From NCBI RefSeq assembly GCF_031143425.1, contig NC_090447.1, positions 766,442,409 to 766,506,408 of the forward strand: a stretch of DNA of 64,000 nt. The letters run 5' to 3'. This stretch comes from Pleurodeles waltl (Eukaryota > Chordata > Amphibia > Caudata > Salamandridae). Position numbers and translations under genes: made by a program. The notes beneath the pieces were generated by a model, which did not search any database, was not told where the DNA came from, and saw only the letters and a program-made list of their open reading frames with translations. Positions 13,571 through 24,056 of the stretch are shown here, piece after piece (the first letter of the stretch is position 1; the number at the start of each line of letters is the position of its first letter).

Positions 13571-13672
13571 CTAAGGTAAGGAATCTGCAACTAGAAGTCT
13601 CTATCAGATGTACAAGTTACTTACCTTTGGTAACAAAATATCTGGTAGAGACCTATTTTAGTTGCAGATTCC
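13571..13672. repeat. DIRS A internal complementary region (palindromic)
   Basis: A block starting CTAAGGTAAGGAATCTGCAA is followed by its near-inverse ending TTGCAGATTCC. It corresponds to the left-end complement joined to the right-end complement, the template proposed for making circular DIRS DNA. It matches 59849-59955 closely. Confidence 0.75.
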
Positions 13673-13694
13673 ACCCATTCTCCCTGTTTGTGAA

Positions 13695-14935
13695 CTGATA
13701 TCTTCTTCGTTCAGGTCACCAGGAATCTGGAGAGAAAGGTTCAGGGTGCCCCTAAATACTAGGTTTGAGACTTACAAGGGTCAAAGGGCAGTAGCCAAAG
13801 GCTACTGACTCTGAGGGTGGCTATACCCTTCCTGTGCCCACTCCCTTTGGGGAGGCGGGCATATACCTAACCCTGTTGGCTATCTTCCTCTAAAACATGA
13901 TGGAGGATTCTGCCAGGAGGGGTTCACCTCAGCTCTGGGCACCCTAGGGGTGGTCCCAGCTGGGGCAGACGCTCCTGGTGTTTACCAATTTTTCTGCTGG
14001 ACCTACTGCCAAAAGTGGGGCTTCGTCCGCAGGGATGTGCATCTCCCCTAGGTGGAGTGCCATGAGGCAGCAAAACAAAAGGCAGGAGCCTTTGAGGCTC
14101 ACCGCAAAGTGTTGCTGTTCCTGCAAGGGGTCTGGGGGTGTGAAGCACCTCCACCCAGAGTATGCTTTGTCCTCAACCCCTGAGAGCACAAAGGCTTTCA
14201 CCCCATGAGATCAGAAACTTGTCTGGTGGCAGGCTTGCACAGACCGCTCAGCCGCACACTAGAGAGTTGGGGTACTTTCAGGCTGCATCTCTAAGATGCT
14301 CTTTGTGTGCATTTTGCAATACATCCAACACTGGCATCAGTGTGGCTTTATTGAGCTGAGAAATTTGGTTCCAAACTTCCCAGCATGCGGTGGAGCCATC
14401 ATGGAGCTGTGGAGTTCGTAATGATAAACTCCCAGCCCATGTACTCAATATGGCTACACTGCAATTACAGGGGCTTAGAATGGACTTAGACAGTGCATGG
14501 GCATATTGCTCATGCAGCTATGCCCTCAGCTGTGGTATAGTGTGCCCTGCCTTAGGGCTGTAAGGCCTGCTAGAGGGGTGACTTAAGTGTGCCACAGGCA
14601 ATGGTTTGTGGGCATGGCACCCAGAGAGGGATGCCATGTTGAATTTACATTTTTCTTCCCTCCAACACAAACAATCTGCAATGGCAGTTTGCATTTGTTT
14701 GAGGAGGTGGCATAATACGTGCTGCTGCCCTTAGAGATCCTCCCTGGCCACAGGGCACTTGGTACCACTGTTACTTTTTACAAGGGACTTGCTGTGTTCC
14801 AGAGGTGTCAGATTGTGCATGTAATGGCACAGTTTAAGGAAAGAACACAGGTGCTGAGGCCCGGTTAGCAGTATCACAGCACACACTCAGTCAAGCTGGC
14901 ATCCGATATCAGGCAAAAAATGGGGAGGAAACCAG
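13695..14935 (+). mobile_element. giant LTR, family 1, second part (after DIRS A)
   Basis: The sequence resumes the family-1 LTR at the point equivalent to about 3150 (reverse) in the solo LTR, and continues through the CAGGTTCAGGG-type block and the GGGCTGTAAGGCCTGCTAGAG block. It ends near 14935 without the terminal TTCCTTACA. Without DIRS A the two parts total about 2.6 kb, matching the 2.58-kb solo copy. The missing terminus suggests truncation by the neighbouring sequence. Confidence 0.7.
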
Positions 14936-15597
14936 TAATACAGGGTAATACAGTGATCAGTTTCAATCCTTAATTGCCATGTAGTCAATAACACTTTGTC
15001 TGCCACCAGCTCGAAATGTTTTTCTGATTTAGTTTGCCCATTCAGTGTGTGAATACCACTCTCAGCTAAGGCTTTGAAGATCAGTTTGCCCTTCTTTGTG
15101 CCCTGGCAGCTCTCTGGGGGTAGTAATGATATATTTGAGACGCAGGGTGTTACTTCTATTGAGGATATCTTGGCTCCAGTGTACTCTGGAGTGAATGTAA
15201 TCATCACTTTCTGCTTCTTAGTTTCACTTGAGAAATCCTTGGCTTCATAATGTTGAGTATTGACTTGCATATGGCATTCCCTTGGTTCCCTTTTAAGTTT
15301 GCTCCTGACATCTAATATGGATGACAGTGTTGACAAGTGGGCCCTATCGTGAAACCAGTTGGTTGACTCTTCTCCGGACCATGGATCGCTGGACCATACT
15401 TGTTCAGTTGGCAAGATCGGGAATAATGGAGGCACATCATCAGAACTTCCAGGAATAGCGTTTCTTATGCTTAGTTCTATGTGTTCCAATGTGTGATTGT
15501 TTGGAACACTTGATCTTGCGTTGGTAATACCCAAGGCTAGGCAATCCACTCTGGTCTGTGGCTCTAGATGCCTAGTGCTTTTGCTGTCTGATGACAC
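14887..15597 (-). CDS. unrecognised 236-codon open frame, probably retroelement-derived
   Basis: This is the longest intronic ORF without an assigned family. The protein is hydrophilic, rich in Ser, Thr, Lys and Glu, with no signal peptide, membrane segment or zinc knuckle. A central K-K-Q-K-V-M-I-T-F-T-P-E segment and a Q-G-T-K-K-G-K-L-I-F block look like ordered protein. The last codons (below about 14935) run into the truncated LTR, so the true C-terminus is lost. More minus-strand fragments (16143-16394, 17228-17428) suggest that a longer decayed minus-strand element occupies 14.9-17.4 kb and perhaps continues past the inserted LTR to about 20.5 kb. A LINE ORF1 is one possibility; I cannot confirm it. 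Confidence 0.35.
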   Translation of the reverse strand: MSSDSKSTRHLEPQTRVDCLALGITNARSSVPNNHTLEHIELSIRNAIPGSSDDVPPLFPILPTEQVWSSDPWSGEESTNWFHDRAHLSTLSSILDVRSKLKREPRECHMQVNTQHYEAKDFSSETKKQKVMITFTPEYTGAKISSIEVTPCVSNISLLPPESCQGTKKGKLIFKALAESGIHTLNGQTKSEKHFELVADKVLLTTWQLRIETDHCITLYYWFPPHFLPDIGCQLD

Positions 15598-15599
15598 AC

Positions 15600-17439
15600 T
15601 GGATGTGTACAGTGGCAGTTTGTTCTGCAGTGTTAGTGTGTCTTCCTTGGTTATGCATATTTCAACTTGACCTTAGCGTTAAGTTACATGTCTATAATTA
15701 TAGTTCACCCTCAGTATGAGGAGGCTCTTTTTTGGCCTTCGTTGCTGGCGACTCGCCCCATTTGCAATATACAGCTTTAATGTGAGGGTTGGCCTAAATC
15801 CTGTTGGTACTCATTTTATGTGGGAGTGAAGGGTGCAGGTTTTCCCACACAGCAGGCCTGGGTTTTGATTTAGGAAATCAACATCAGTCTGATCATTTTT
15901 TGCTGTGCTACTATAAAGGATGTTTTTCCTACCTCTTTTCTGTAGTCTCTGGGTCTGTGGCAGTTTGCATCTTGGTTTGAGGTTGCTCTGCTATCTTTGA
16001 CTGGAGTGAAAGATGTTTGGATGTTTTGATTTTTCTTTTTTTTTTTTTTCTTTTTTTTGCAGCACCCCTTTTGCTTTTGGCTTATATTCTAGTGACTTTA
16101 ATGTTTATTTTTGAGTAGTTCCTCTTCCAGCGAGCCTTTCTTTTAGTTGGAAAGGGTGCATCTACAATGGACAGATAAGACATATTTAACTCCTCTATTG
16201 TATCTCAAGTACATGCATGACGTTTTGTGTGGACCTTGAATTTTTGCCCAACATAATGATGGCTCCTGGCTAATCATTGAGTTTCTGGTGGCAGATTTTC
16301 TATCGGCAGGTTCGGCTCTTGTCAGATTTTTAAGATTTACCTGCAGTCCTCGATGTAATTTATGACCATTGGAACGTCCAACAGTCTCCAACAAAGGAGT
16401 GCCACTTTTGCTTTCTTAGGGCCCTTTAATGGATTGCAACATTAGATTTTGCTTTATGGCATCCCTCCACTAGGGCCTTCCTATGGTCTGTTGTCACTAT
16501 GAAGATTGTGAATTGCCGTGTAAGGTCTAATTGGATGTCAAGGTTCGAGGATTGCGTGATGTCACATTCGCAATTGAGTCCAATTTGCACATAACCTTCA
16601 TGATTTTAAGTATTGATTCATCTACAGAATATTCATTCTCGCTTAAGACCCGGTTCATGTGTTGGCGCTTGTCTTGATTCCCCAGCTCACCCCTTACATA
16701 AATTTGATGATTCTCATCCAGGAAATGTAGATCATTTTAATGTTATACTATTCATTTGGGAATCCTGTTACTGTCAAGATTATCTAATGTAGAGAGCTCT
16801 AGATTGAGTGGATCCAAGCCCTGTGTATCCTGTATATAACAATCCTTTTCTACTGAAAGGAATGGGGACAACTGTGACTGCAACTGAGGGGCTTTTGCTG
16901 GGTGCTCCCTTTTTGACTCATCTTGAAATTTGGAGACTCAAGTCTACTCCTTTCTAAACCAGTAGTATAATTAGGATTATTGTTAGAGTGGAACGGTGCT
17001 CCTGCCAATGTTCCCAGGGATGCCTGATTTGAGATTAATTTCCCTGTTGATGCTAGTTCTCTTAATACCTCATTTGACTCCTCAATGTGGTCGTTTGGAT
17101 CTGTTGATGGTGAAGATATTTCAGGCAGCTGCTGACCACAGAACCCTGCGTGGGCTCTCCCGTGACTAGGTTCGCCCTGTTTCCCCTGCTGCTGGTCAGA
17201 AGCGGGGGCAGTATGGAGTGTGTGAAGTTAATCAATGTTAGTGTTACTATAGTAGTAATAGTTTGTTATGGTGTTTCTTGGTACAGTGTTCTTAGGGGTA
17301 GGGAATGATTGGGCCTTTAATCGTGACTTTGGTAGTATTAGATGGAGACTTTTTGTCTCTTCTTTCCTAGAATGGACTGAATCCAGCAATGACATTTGAT
17401 GCAAGTTAGTTCCAGTCCTGCACTCCATTGAGAGTGTAC
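15600..17439 (-). other. probable continuation of the unidentified minus-strand element
   Basis: Scattered short minus-strand frames (16143-16394 and 17228-17428) and a T/C-rich stretch (16025-16060). I see no motif that names a family. The stretch ends where the family-2 LTR inserts at 17445. Confidence 0.35.
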
Positions 17440-17444
17440 ATCGC

Positions 17445-20242
17445 TGTAGAAAACTGGCCTGGTGTGTGGTGGGTATCTATGATACGTACACCTTATACAC
17501 GGTCCAGGTATCCCCTCTTAGTGAAGTGTACGCAGTGTCTAGAAGCCAGGCTCTCTAGAGGTAGCTGTGGATGAGCAGTCAAGGCTTATCTAGGAGACAT
17601 GCAAAGTTCATGCAATACCACAGTAGTCACACAGCACTTACACATGAAAGAAAACACTTAGTTGTGCAAAAAACAAATCACCACAAATTACTAGACAGGT
17701 AACCCACCGTTAGGTGGTAAGTAATACACTAAATATATACACTAGCAATCAGAAATAGGCATAGAAAAAGTTAGAAAACAGTGCAAATAGTAATAACCAA
17801 TAGTGGCCGTAGGGGGAGCACAAACCTTATACAAAAAAAAAAGGAATGCGAGCAAGGTACCCCCACCTAGTTAAGTAAGGGGAACTGGGAGTACTAGAAA
17901 ACCACAGAGGTAAGTAACACAGTACTCCCAGAGACAGGAATGCAGGAGTAAAACACTGGATTTATCCCAGCCCACACAAAAAGGAGGAAAAGAGGAAAAA
18001 GAAGAAACCCAGAGAGTACTGCAAGAAAACCAGCAATGGATTCCTGAAGAAAGACATGTGGCGGGCGGGGAGAAAATCCAAAAGTCACAGTGGAGTCCAG
18101 GAGGATTAAGAGCTACCACCCACCCAGCTGTGGATGCAGGAGTTAGTCGACGGTGATGAAGAACATTCACCACTGCATCCCTGGAGCAGGAGAAGAGTTC
18201 CTGATGGATGCAGATGTCCCACGCTGGAAGGAAGATTGCAGACGAGTGTCTGTGCAGGAATTCCACCAACAAGCCTTGGCAAAGGCACTCTGGGTTAGTG
18301 GAAAAGAGGTGCTGCTGGGGACTAGCAAGGCCCAGGAGGACTCAACCCAGGAGGGGAGTAACATGGGACCCTCAGCGTCGCAGAGAGTCCACAGGATCAG
18401 AGGCAATACCCACAGCAATCCCATAGGACGGGGACACAGGAGTTGCAGAAGAAGCCCACGCAGCACTACAAAAGAGGACCCCACGGCGCAGGAGAGCCAC
18501 GCAGGAGGCTGTGATTTGCAGGATGGAGTGATGCGGGCTGGAGCGGCCCGTCTTCTGAAGATCCCTTGGAGGAGATGCAAACAAGCCTTGGCAGCTGCAA
18601 GAGACACAGTGCATGGGGTACTCTCCTGCGTGGGAAGGCAAAGGCTTACCTCCACCAAAGTGGGACAGCTGGCAGAGAAGGCTAAGAGGACTAGTCCGGA
18701 CCACCACTCGTGATGTGATGTAAGATCCATGCAGCTCAGCAGGAGAGGGGATCCACGCTGCCGGTCGTCACTTTTTGTAAGTGCCTGCGGTTACAGGAGA
18801 GTCACTCCTTCACTCTAAGGGCTATTCCTTCTTCTTGTGCAGGCTGGAGAGTTGAAGTCTTCTGAGAATGCACAGCTGGGAAAATTGTGCAAAGCTGGCA
18901 GGCGATTTGGAAACAAAGTTGCAGAAGAGTCGTCTTCGTTGTATCGGCGTTTGTCGGTTCCAGAAGGGTCCAGTCACGGTTCCAGTGGCCAGAAGTCGAA
19001 GCAGAGGTTACAGAGGGGTCCTGCTGGAATCTTGCAAGCCGAATCTGAGGACCCACCCAAGAGAGAGACCCTAAATAGCCCAATAAGGGGGATTAGTCAC
19101 CTAACCAGGTAAGCACTTATCAGGAGGGGGCTCTGACGTCACCTGCCTGGCCTCTCGGATGCTCCCAGAGTTCTCTGCCAGCCTTGGAAACAAGATGGCA
19201 GAACCCAGGGACGCTCTATGGGAGCTCTGGGCACCAGCCTTGGGGTGGTGATGGACAGGGGAGTGGTCACTCCCCTTTCCATTTTCCAGTTTCACACCAG
19301 AGCTGGGACTGGGGGTCCCTGAACCGGTGTGGACTGGTTTATGCACAGAGGGCACGAAATGTGCCCTTGAAAACAAAGCAGTGGCATGGGGAGGTTACTC
19401 CTCCCAAGCCAGTCACACCTATATCCAAAGGGAGAGAGGGTGTTACCTCCCTCTCCCAAAGGAAATCATTTGTTCTGCCTTCCTGGGCTTGAACAGATCA
19501 AGCAGCAGGAGGGCAGAAACCTGTCTGAGGGGTGGCAGCAGCTGGGCTGCCCAGACAACCCTGTAAAAGGATGGTGGTAGCAACGCTGGGGGTCCTCTAA
19601 GGAGCCCCCAGAGTGCATGGATTCATATTTCCAATACTTGCAAAAGTATTGGGTATGATTCAGACATGTTTGATACCAAACATGCCCAGGTTCGGAGTTA
19701 CCATTATGTAGCTGGACATAGGTAGTGACCTATGTCCAGTACACGCATAAAATGACGTCCCCGTACTCACAAAGTCCAGAGAAATGGATCTGGAGTTTGT
19801 GGGGGCACTTCTGCTAGTGCAGGGGTGCCCTCACACACAGGTACCTGCCCCCTTGCCCTCTGGGCTGAGAGGGCCTACCATAGGGTAACTTAGTTAACTG
19901 GTGTAGTGACAGTAAGAATGGGTACATGCACCCATTTCACGCCGGCTGCAGTGGCAGGCCTGCAGAACCCTTTGCATGGGCTCAATATGGATGGCAGAAT
20001 AACTACTGCAGCCCATAGGTATCCCCTGGAACCCCAATGCCCTGGGCACCTAGGTACTATATACTAGGGTCTTACATGGGGGGAGCAGTATGTCAATTGT
20101 GGGAAGAAAAAGGTACAATTTAGAGGAGATGGCAAAACTAATGGGGTCCTGGTTAGCAGGAATCCAGTAGACACAGTCAAACATACTGAGAACAGGCAGA
20201 AAATGGGGGTAACCGTGCCAAGAAAAAGGGTACTTTCCTACA
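17445..20242 (+). mobile_element. giant solo LTR, family 2, with near-perfect 5-bp target duplication
   Basis: A 2,798-bp unit starts TGTAGAAAACTGGCC and ends GGTACTTTCCTACA. It is flanked by ATCGC (17440-17444) and ATCAC (20243-20247), a 5-bp duplication with one transition. A truncated 3' end of the same family lies at about 49700-50066, sharing the 'gcccataggtatcccctgg' / 'gcccatagggatctcctgg' block. There is no coding capacity; the 186-187 codon frames on both strands at 18153-18730 mirror each other and lack family features. Confidence 0.75.
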
Positions 20243-20569
20243 ATCACTATCCAGTGATTCTGAGACTTGCTGTAGACCCAAGGGTGGGCCTTGCTGCAAG
20301 CCTTGTATCACACTGGGCCAACTCTTGATCCTCCGGATTTGAGATGTCAACAGCAGTGGTAGAGGTCAAAGTAGATGCCAATGTTGACTGCAGCATGTAT
20401 CCCAATCCATATTCCATCTAACAGCATTTTGCTCTCTGCCATTCCACCTCACTGTGCAGTGGAGTGATTTCTTATTACCATCTAAAAATGTCTCAGATTA
20501 GAGATCTGTTCATTGGTACCTCCAATAATTTCCTACTCGGCATCTGAGGGCACAGAAAGAGTCAGATAA
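20243..20569. other. intronic sequence, possible continuation of the element split by the family-2 LTR
   Basis: It follows the right target duplication. It is not recognisable by itself and may be the upstream part of the minus-strand element at 14.9-17.4 kb. Confidence 0.3.
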
Positions 20570-20800
20570 GACAGTGACATTGGCATGCAGGGTTGGCACT
20601 TGCGTGGCTTCACTGTGTCACTTCTGGGAGGAAACTAAGCCACTGTGCAGCAGCGCCACCTAGAGGCATGGCAAGGGGCACTGCTATTAAATATCCAGAA
20701 CTAGTCTTGCTCTTGGGTAATATTTCACAGGTGAGGAACCCGCGGTTAGACTTTCCACCAGAAAGATTCACCAAAGGTAAGTAACTTATTCTTTTCCAAG
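20570..20800 (+). mobile_element. DIRS right terminal fragment
   Basis: It ends with a DIRS-type right terminus: GGTGAGGAACCCGCGGTTAGACT followed by CCAAAGGTAAGTAACTT (about 20711-20787), comparable to the right ends at 33590, 41259 and 60298. No coding remnant precedes it. The element is either an internally deleted DIRS or a fragment. Confidence 0.5.
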
Positions 20801-21139
20801 GTAGGCACAAGCAACTAGTAGTAAACCTAGTATTCCTCATTGAAACTGTGTTTTTTTCTTTTTGTGTGGTTTTTTTTACTACTTGGCAACTTGTTACTAA
20901 GCATTGTAAGAGCTCATCCGTTCTTGCCATAGTTTGCTAATAATTTGCCTTGCATGAATGTTTATTTTAGGTTCATCAAACTCAACAGCATCTCTTTATT
21001 AAGAGTGATTTATTTTTATACTGTTTTCATTCTGTAAAAAGTTTTGGTTCTCTCCTAAAGTGGGTGAGTGGAAGGTCAAGATTGTGTTATAGGTGGATGT
21101 GGGTTGATAGTTCTAAGAATTGGTAATTATAATTTACAG

Positions 21140-21280
21140 GATTTGGTGTCCAAAATGCTTCACGTTGACCCCCATCAGAGATTGACAGCTGCCCAAGTAC
21201 TCCGGCATCCTTGGATAGTTCTCTGTGACCAGTTGCCTCAATACCAGCTGAACAGACAAGATGCACCGCATCTAGTGAAG
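21140..21280 (+). CDS. RPS6KA3: RPS6KA3 (RSK2) penultimate coding exon
   Basis: This 141-bp, 47-codon exon (phase 0 in and out) runs from [10 protein letters not shown] through [12 protein letters not shown] to [10 protein letters not shown]. It covers kinase subdomain XI with its conserved arginine (D-P-H-Q-R-L-T) and the start of the autoinhibitory alpha-L/linker region of the RSK C-terminal kinase. The acceptor TTACAG ends at 21139 and the donor GTAAAC begins at 21281. Compared with mammalian RSK2 as I recall it, the residues after P-W-I-V are L-C rather than H-W; other RSK paralogues also vary here. The exon follows a 19,857-bp intron. Confidence 0.96.
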
Positions 21281-22151
21281 GTAAACCATTCACCTATTCT
21301 TACACCGATTTGATTAAATTTTCTTCAGGTCTACCAAGTGATAGATTACTGTAATTAATATTTTGCAACATATGTCTTTTCTGGATTCACATGCTGTGCA
21401 TTCTGCCATCTAGTGGTTGGATCTGGATTTTTTTCTTTATAGTATTTGTTTTTTTTTCTCTCACTGCCCCCTTTTTTTTTTTTTTTTTTTTTTTGCTGGG
21501 CGTCACTGGTCCCCACCATTTGGTGCTTGTTCCAGCCTCTTCTGACACCAGACGCTCTCACCTGAAGTCTCACTCTCAATGTCAGGAGTATGGAAACCTC
21601 AAGAATAAGTCAGTATAAATCTCCCGGATTTTAACATAATGTTCCTAGCCTTAAACACCACTGTTTTGCAGAACCAGATGCTGGAAGTTGCATTTAAGTC
21701 CTCTGGGCCTGGGAGAGCTGTCAGAGTGCAGTTTCGTTACCCATAACGCAAGTTATTTCCCAGGGAAGTATTTCGGTGTGACCGCAATATCTGGCAACTT
21801 GTGACTGGACTTTGACCAGGAGGACTTCAAGGGACGTCAACCCCTTGGCCAGGACCACCTCCTTCCCTTCATGGACCAAGGAATAGCTGCAATAATTCCC
21901 CTGTTGGGTGCATTGCATCTGCAGCACCCTTGAGTAGCTTCAGCATCCTCTATCCTTTACATCAGGACCACTTCCATAGGAACCTACAGCAAAGGGATAT
22001 GAGTCCCTGGAACTGACTGAAGACAGCTTCCCCGAACAAGGTAACTTTTTCTGAGGACCCTACTAGTACCCTTGACTGACTGTCAGTCAGAATTGGTCAC
22101 CCAACGTAACTCTAACCAACTGCAGTACAAGTAGCCAAAGTGGAATTTATC
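21281..22151. other. intronic sequence with a T-homopolymer and possible repeat fragments
   Basis: It contains a T run (about 21472-21494) and, at 21371-21400, a GGATTCACATGCTGTGCATT stretch resembling the terminal motif of DIRS C (TAGATTCACATGC). This may be a terminal fragment of a related element. Nothing else is recognisable up to the DIRS B left end. Confidence 0.4.
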
Positions 22152-23711
22152 TGACAGAGACTTCTAGCTGCAGATTATTTGGCTTTGAAATCACCCCAGG
22201 GCTCAGACAGGATCCAGAAGATTTTCCTGAGTAGTACCCCTGTGCTCTGTTAGGTTGTGTTGATTGTCTCCACATCCGTCATCACCATCGTCCGCTCCTG
22301 ATATGAAGATGCTGGTCCTATATAGTGCCACCCAGGTGCACTGCTGTCCATTCTTTTATTTCTGCACTAACTAAGAACTGATCCTAAGTGAGCTACCCCT
22401 CAGTCAATTTTTTACTCCTGATGTGTCAAGGGATGTCTTCTAGGAAGACAGGATTCAAGCCCTGCGGGTCCTGTTATCAGAAGGTGTCCTTGACTGTTCC
22501 AGACCTTGTGTGACGTTGGTGCCTGGAGCTCGACCATGACTCAAAGTTGCGTACCTAGTGCCAGATTCTGCATCTGAAGACTTTGAGGGAGTGGTCCCTG
22601 AAGCTGATGGCAGCCTGGTGCTAGACTCTGCAAGTCGAGATCCCGGTCGAGAGGAATGTCCTATGATTGGTCGCGGAGCTTGAAGTCGTCATCCCACTCC
22701 AAGTCCTCTGGACGATAGTTAAGTCTAGGCACAAGAAAACATCTAAGAAGCGCTCTTCGATTTCTCCTCATCCACTGGCCAATGAGATGAGCAAGCGTCA
22801 ACACTCTAGACCTTGTCTGCAGCACCTGGGCAGACTCCACGCCTCCCTGAGTTTCCGGGAGCCAGACCAACACCTGCCGCACTCCAAGAGTTCTATGACG
22901 CCATGCACCTCATTTTTGGACAGCCCGCCCCACTGGAGCACCTTCTGGCCCTGTGGGGTCAGAAGGGGTCCCTTTGCGTTAAGAGCCGGCATTTTGGCAC
23001 CCCCAAGGGATCCATTCCTGGATCGGACCAGTGCCGGACATGCTACCCTGACCTTTGCCAACATTTCCGGATCTGCCCATGAGCAGCACCATCCCCATTG
23101 TAATAGCTGACTCTGGCTGGATGGGTATCGTACGACACAAACTCTGGCGCTGGCAGAAGCTTTGCCTCCGGATCCTGAGCCCTTTTCTTATGAGCTAGGC
23201 TTCGGTGGTGAATGGGAGGGGTTGCTGGACCCTTTAGAATATCAGCCCCATTTAGAAATGGACTGGCGTGAAGTATTGCGGACTCGCTACTTCTCCAGAA
23301 ACTAGCATATGTTCTACCCCTCCCGTGGCAACAGAAGAGGGAGCTTTTAATGCTATGGCGGTGAGGAGGGTGGCTTCGGTCCTGGACCTTCAACTGCCCT
23401 TGGTGGCCGTCAAGACTTCTCTTGACAGAGGTTCTGCAACCAGGAGCTTCCACCTCAGAACCCCTGCTCCTGTTCAGTGGTGCCCTCACTGACGTCCTTC
23501 TTGGTGCCTGATCCAAACCCAGCACAAGGGCTCCTGTGCACAAGACAATTGTCTGCCACCAACTCCCTGCACCTGGGGACCCAAATTTCTTAATGTAACA
23601 CCCTTCCCCTGACAGCTTGGTGGTCCAAGCCTCTACCTACCATGGCATGTTCCCTTCCACTCCCCCAGACAGGGAATCCGAAAGGTTGGACTCACTGGGG
23701 AAGGTGTTTTC
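22152..23711 (+). mobile_element. DIRS B, left part (interrupted by DIRS C)
   Basis: The left terminus TGACAGAGACTTCTAGCTGC is followed by the DIRS promoter-like block (TATATAG at 22319-22325) and a gag-like start at about 22432 (M-S-S-R-K-T). Gag remnants continue to 23711, where the sequence GGGAATCCGAAAGG..GTGTTTTCT is the counterpart of 56310-56347 in DIRS D. The coding frame is broken many times. The reading continues after DIRS C at about 30227. Confidence 0.8.
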
Positions 23712-23956
23712 TCCAGTATTGGATCTTTCATAGATTCACATGCTTGAATCATCCCCGTCGTCGAGGTGGGAGCCTCACGGTAACTTTAAATACATAAAGC
23801 AGTAAGGTAGTAAGTTTAAAACCAGTAGGCCTTATAGGCTATTTTATAGTCTATCCAACTTGTGTTGTGAAAAGACCCAAACTTCAGTGTCAACCAATCA
23901 GGATTCAGCCCCTCCCAAACACTCCCAACAGAGGCTGAATTCCCTCAGATTTTCTA
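23712..23956 (+). repeat. DIRS C left inverted terminal repeat
   Basis: About 245 bp from TCTCCAGTATTGG to CAGATTTTCTA, the reverse complement of 29953-30195 with few differences. The outer boundary is ambiguous by about 6 bp because TTTTCT occurs at both junctions with DIRS B. Confidence 0.85.
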
Positions 23957-24056
23957 CTGCACGTCGTGTGAAGGGAGTCTCCCTGAGCTCTGCTCAGTTT
24001 ACCTTATTTCTGACTGAAAATTGTTTCTCTCAGGAACTTAGCTTTCCAGCTTCATC

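Larger units (their letters stand above)
9161..13694 (+). mobile_element. DIRS retrotransposon A, decayed, right end missing
   Basis: The left terminus (TAGACTTCTAGTTGCAGATT) matches the other DIRS left ends at 22152, 36960 and 54745. The body then follows the DIRS order: gag-like (about 9462-10990), reverse transcriptase (about 11060-11600), RNase H (about 11600-12080), methylase-like domain (about 12085-12510) and tyrosine recombinase (about 12520-13520). The internal complementary region is at 13571-13672. The sequence stops shortly after that region and the surrounding LTR resumes, so the right inverted terminal repeat is absent. Many frameshifts and stops make it non-functional. It lies in sense orientation within an RPS6KA3 intron. 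Confidence 0.85.

Noticed and set aside
18153..18730. 186- and 187-codon frames facing each other
   Set aside because: Within the family-2 LTR; GC-rich non-coding sequence produces long antiparallel frames. No motif and no start context of note.
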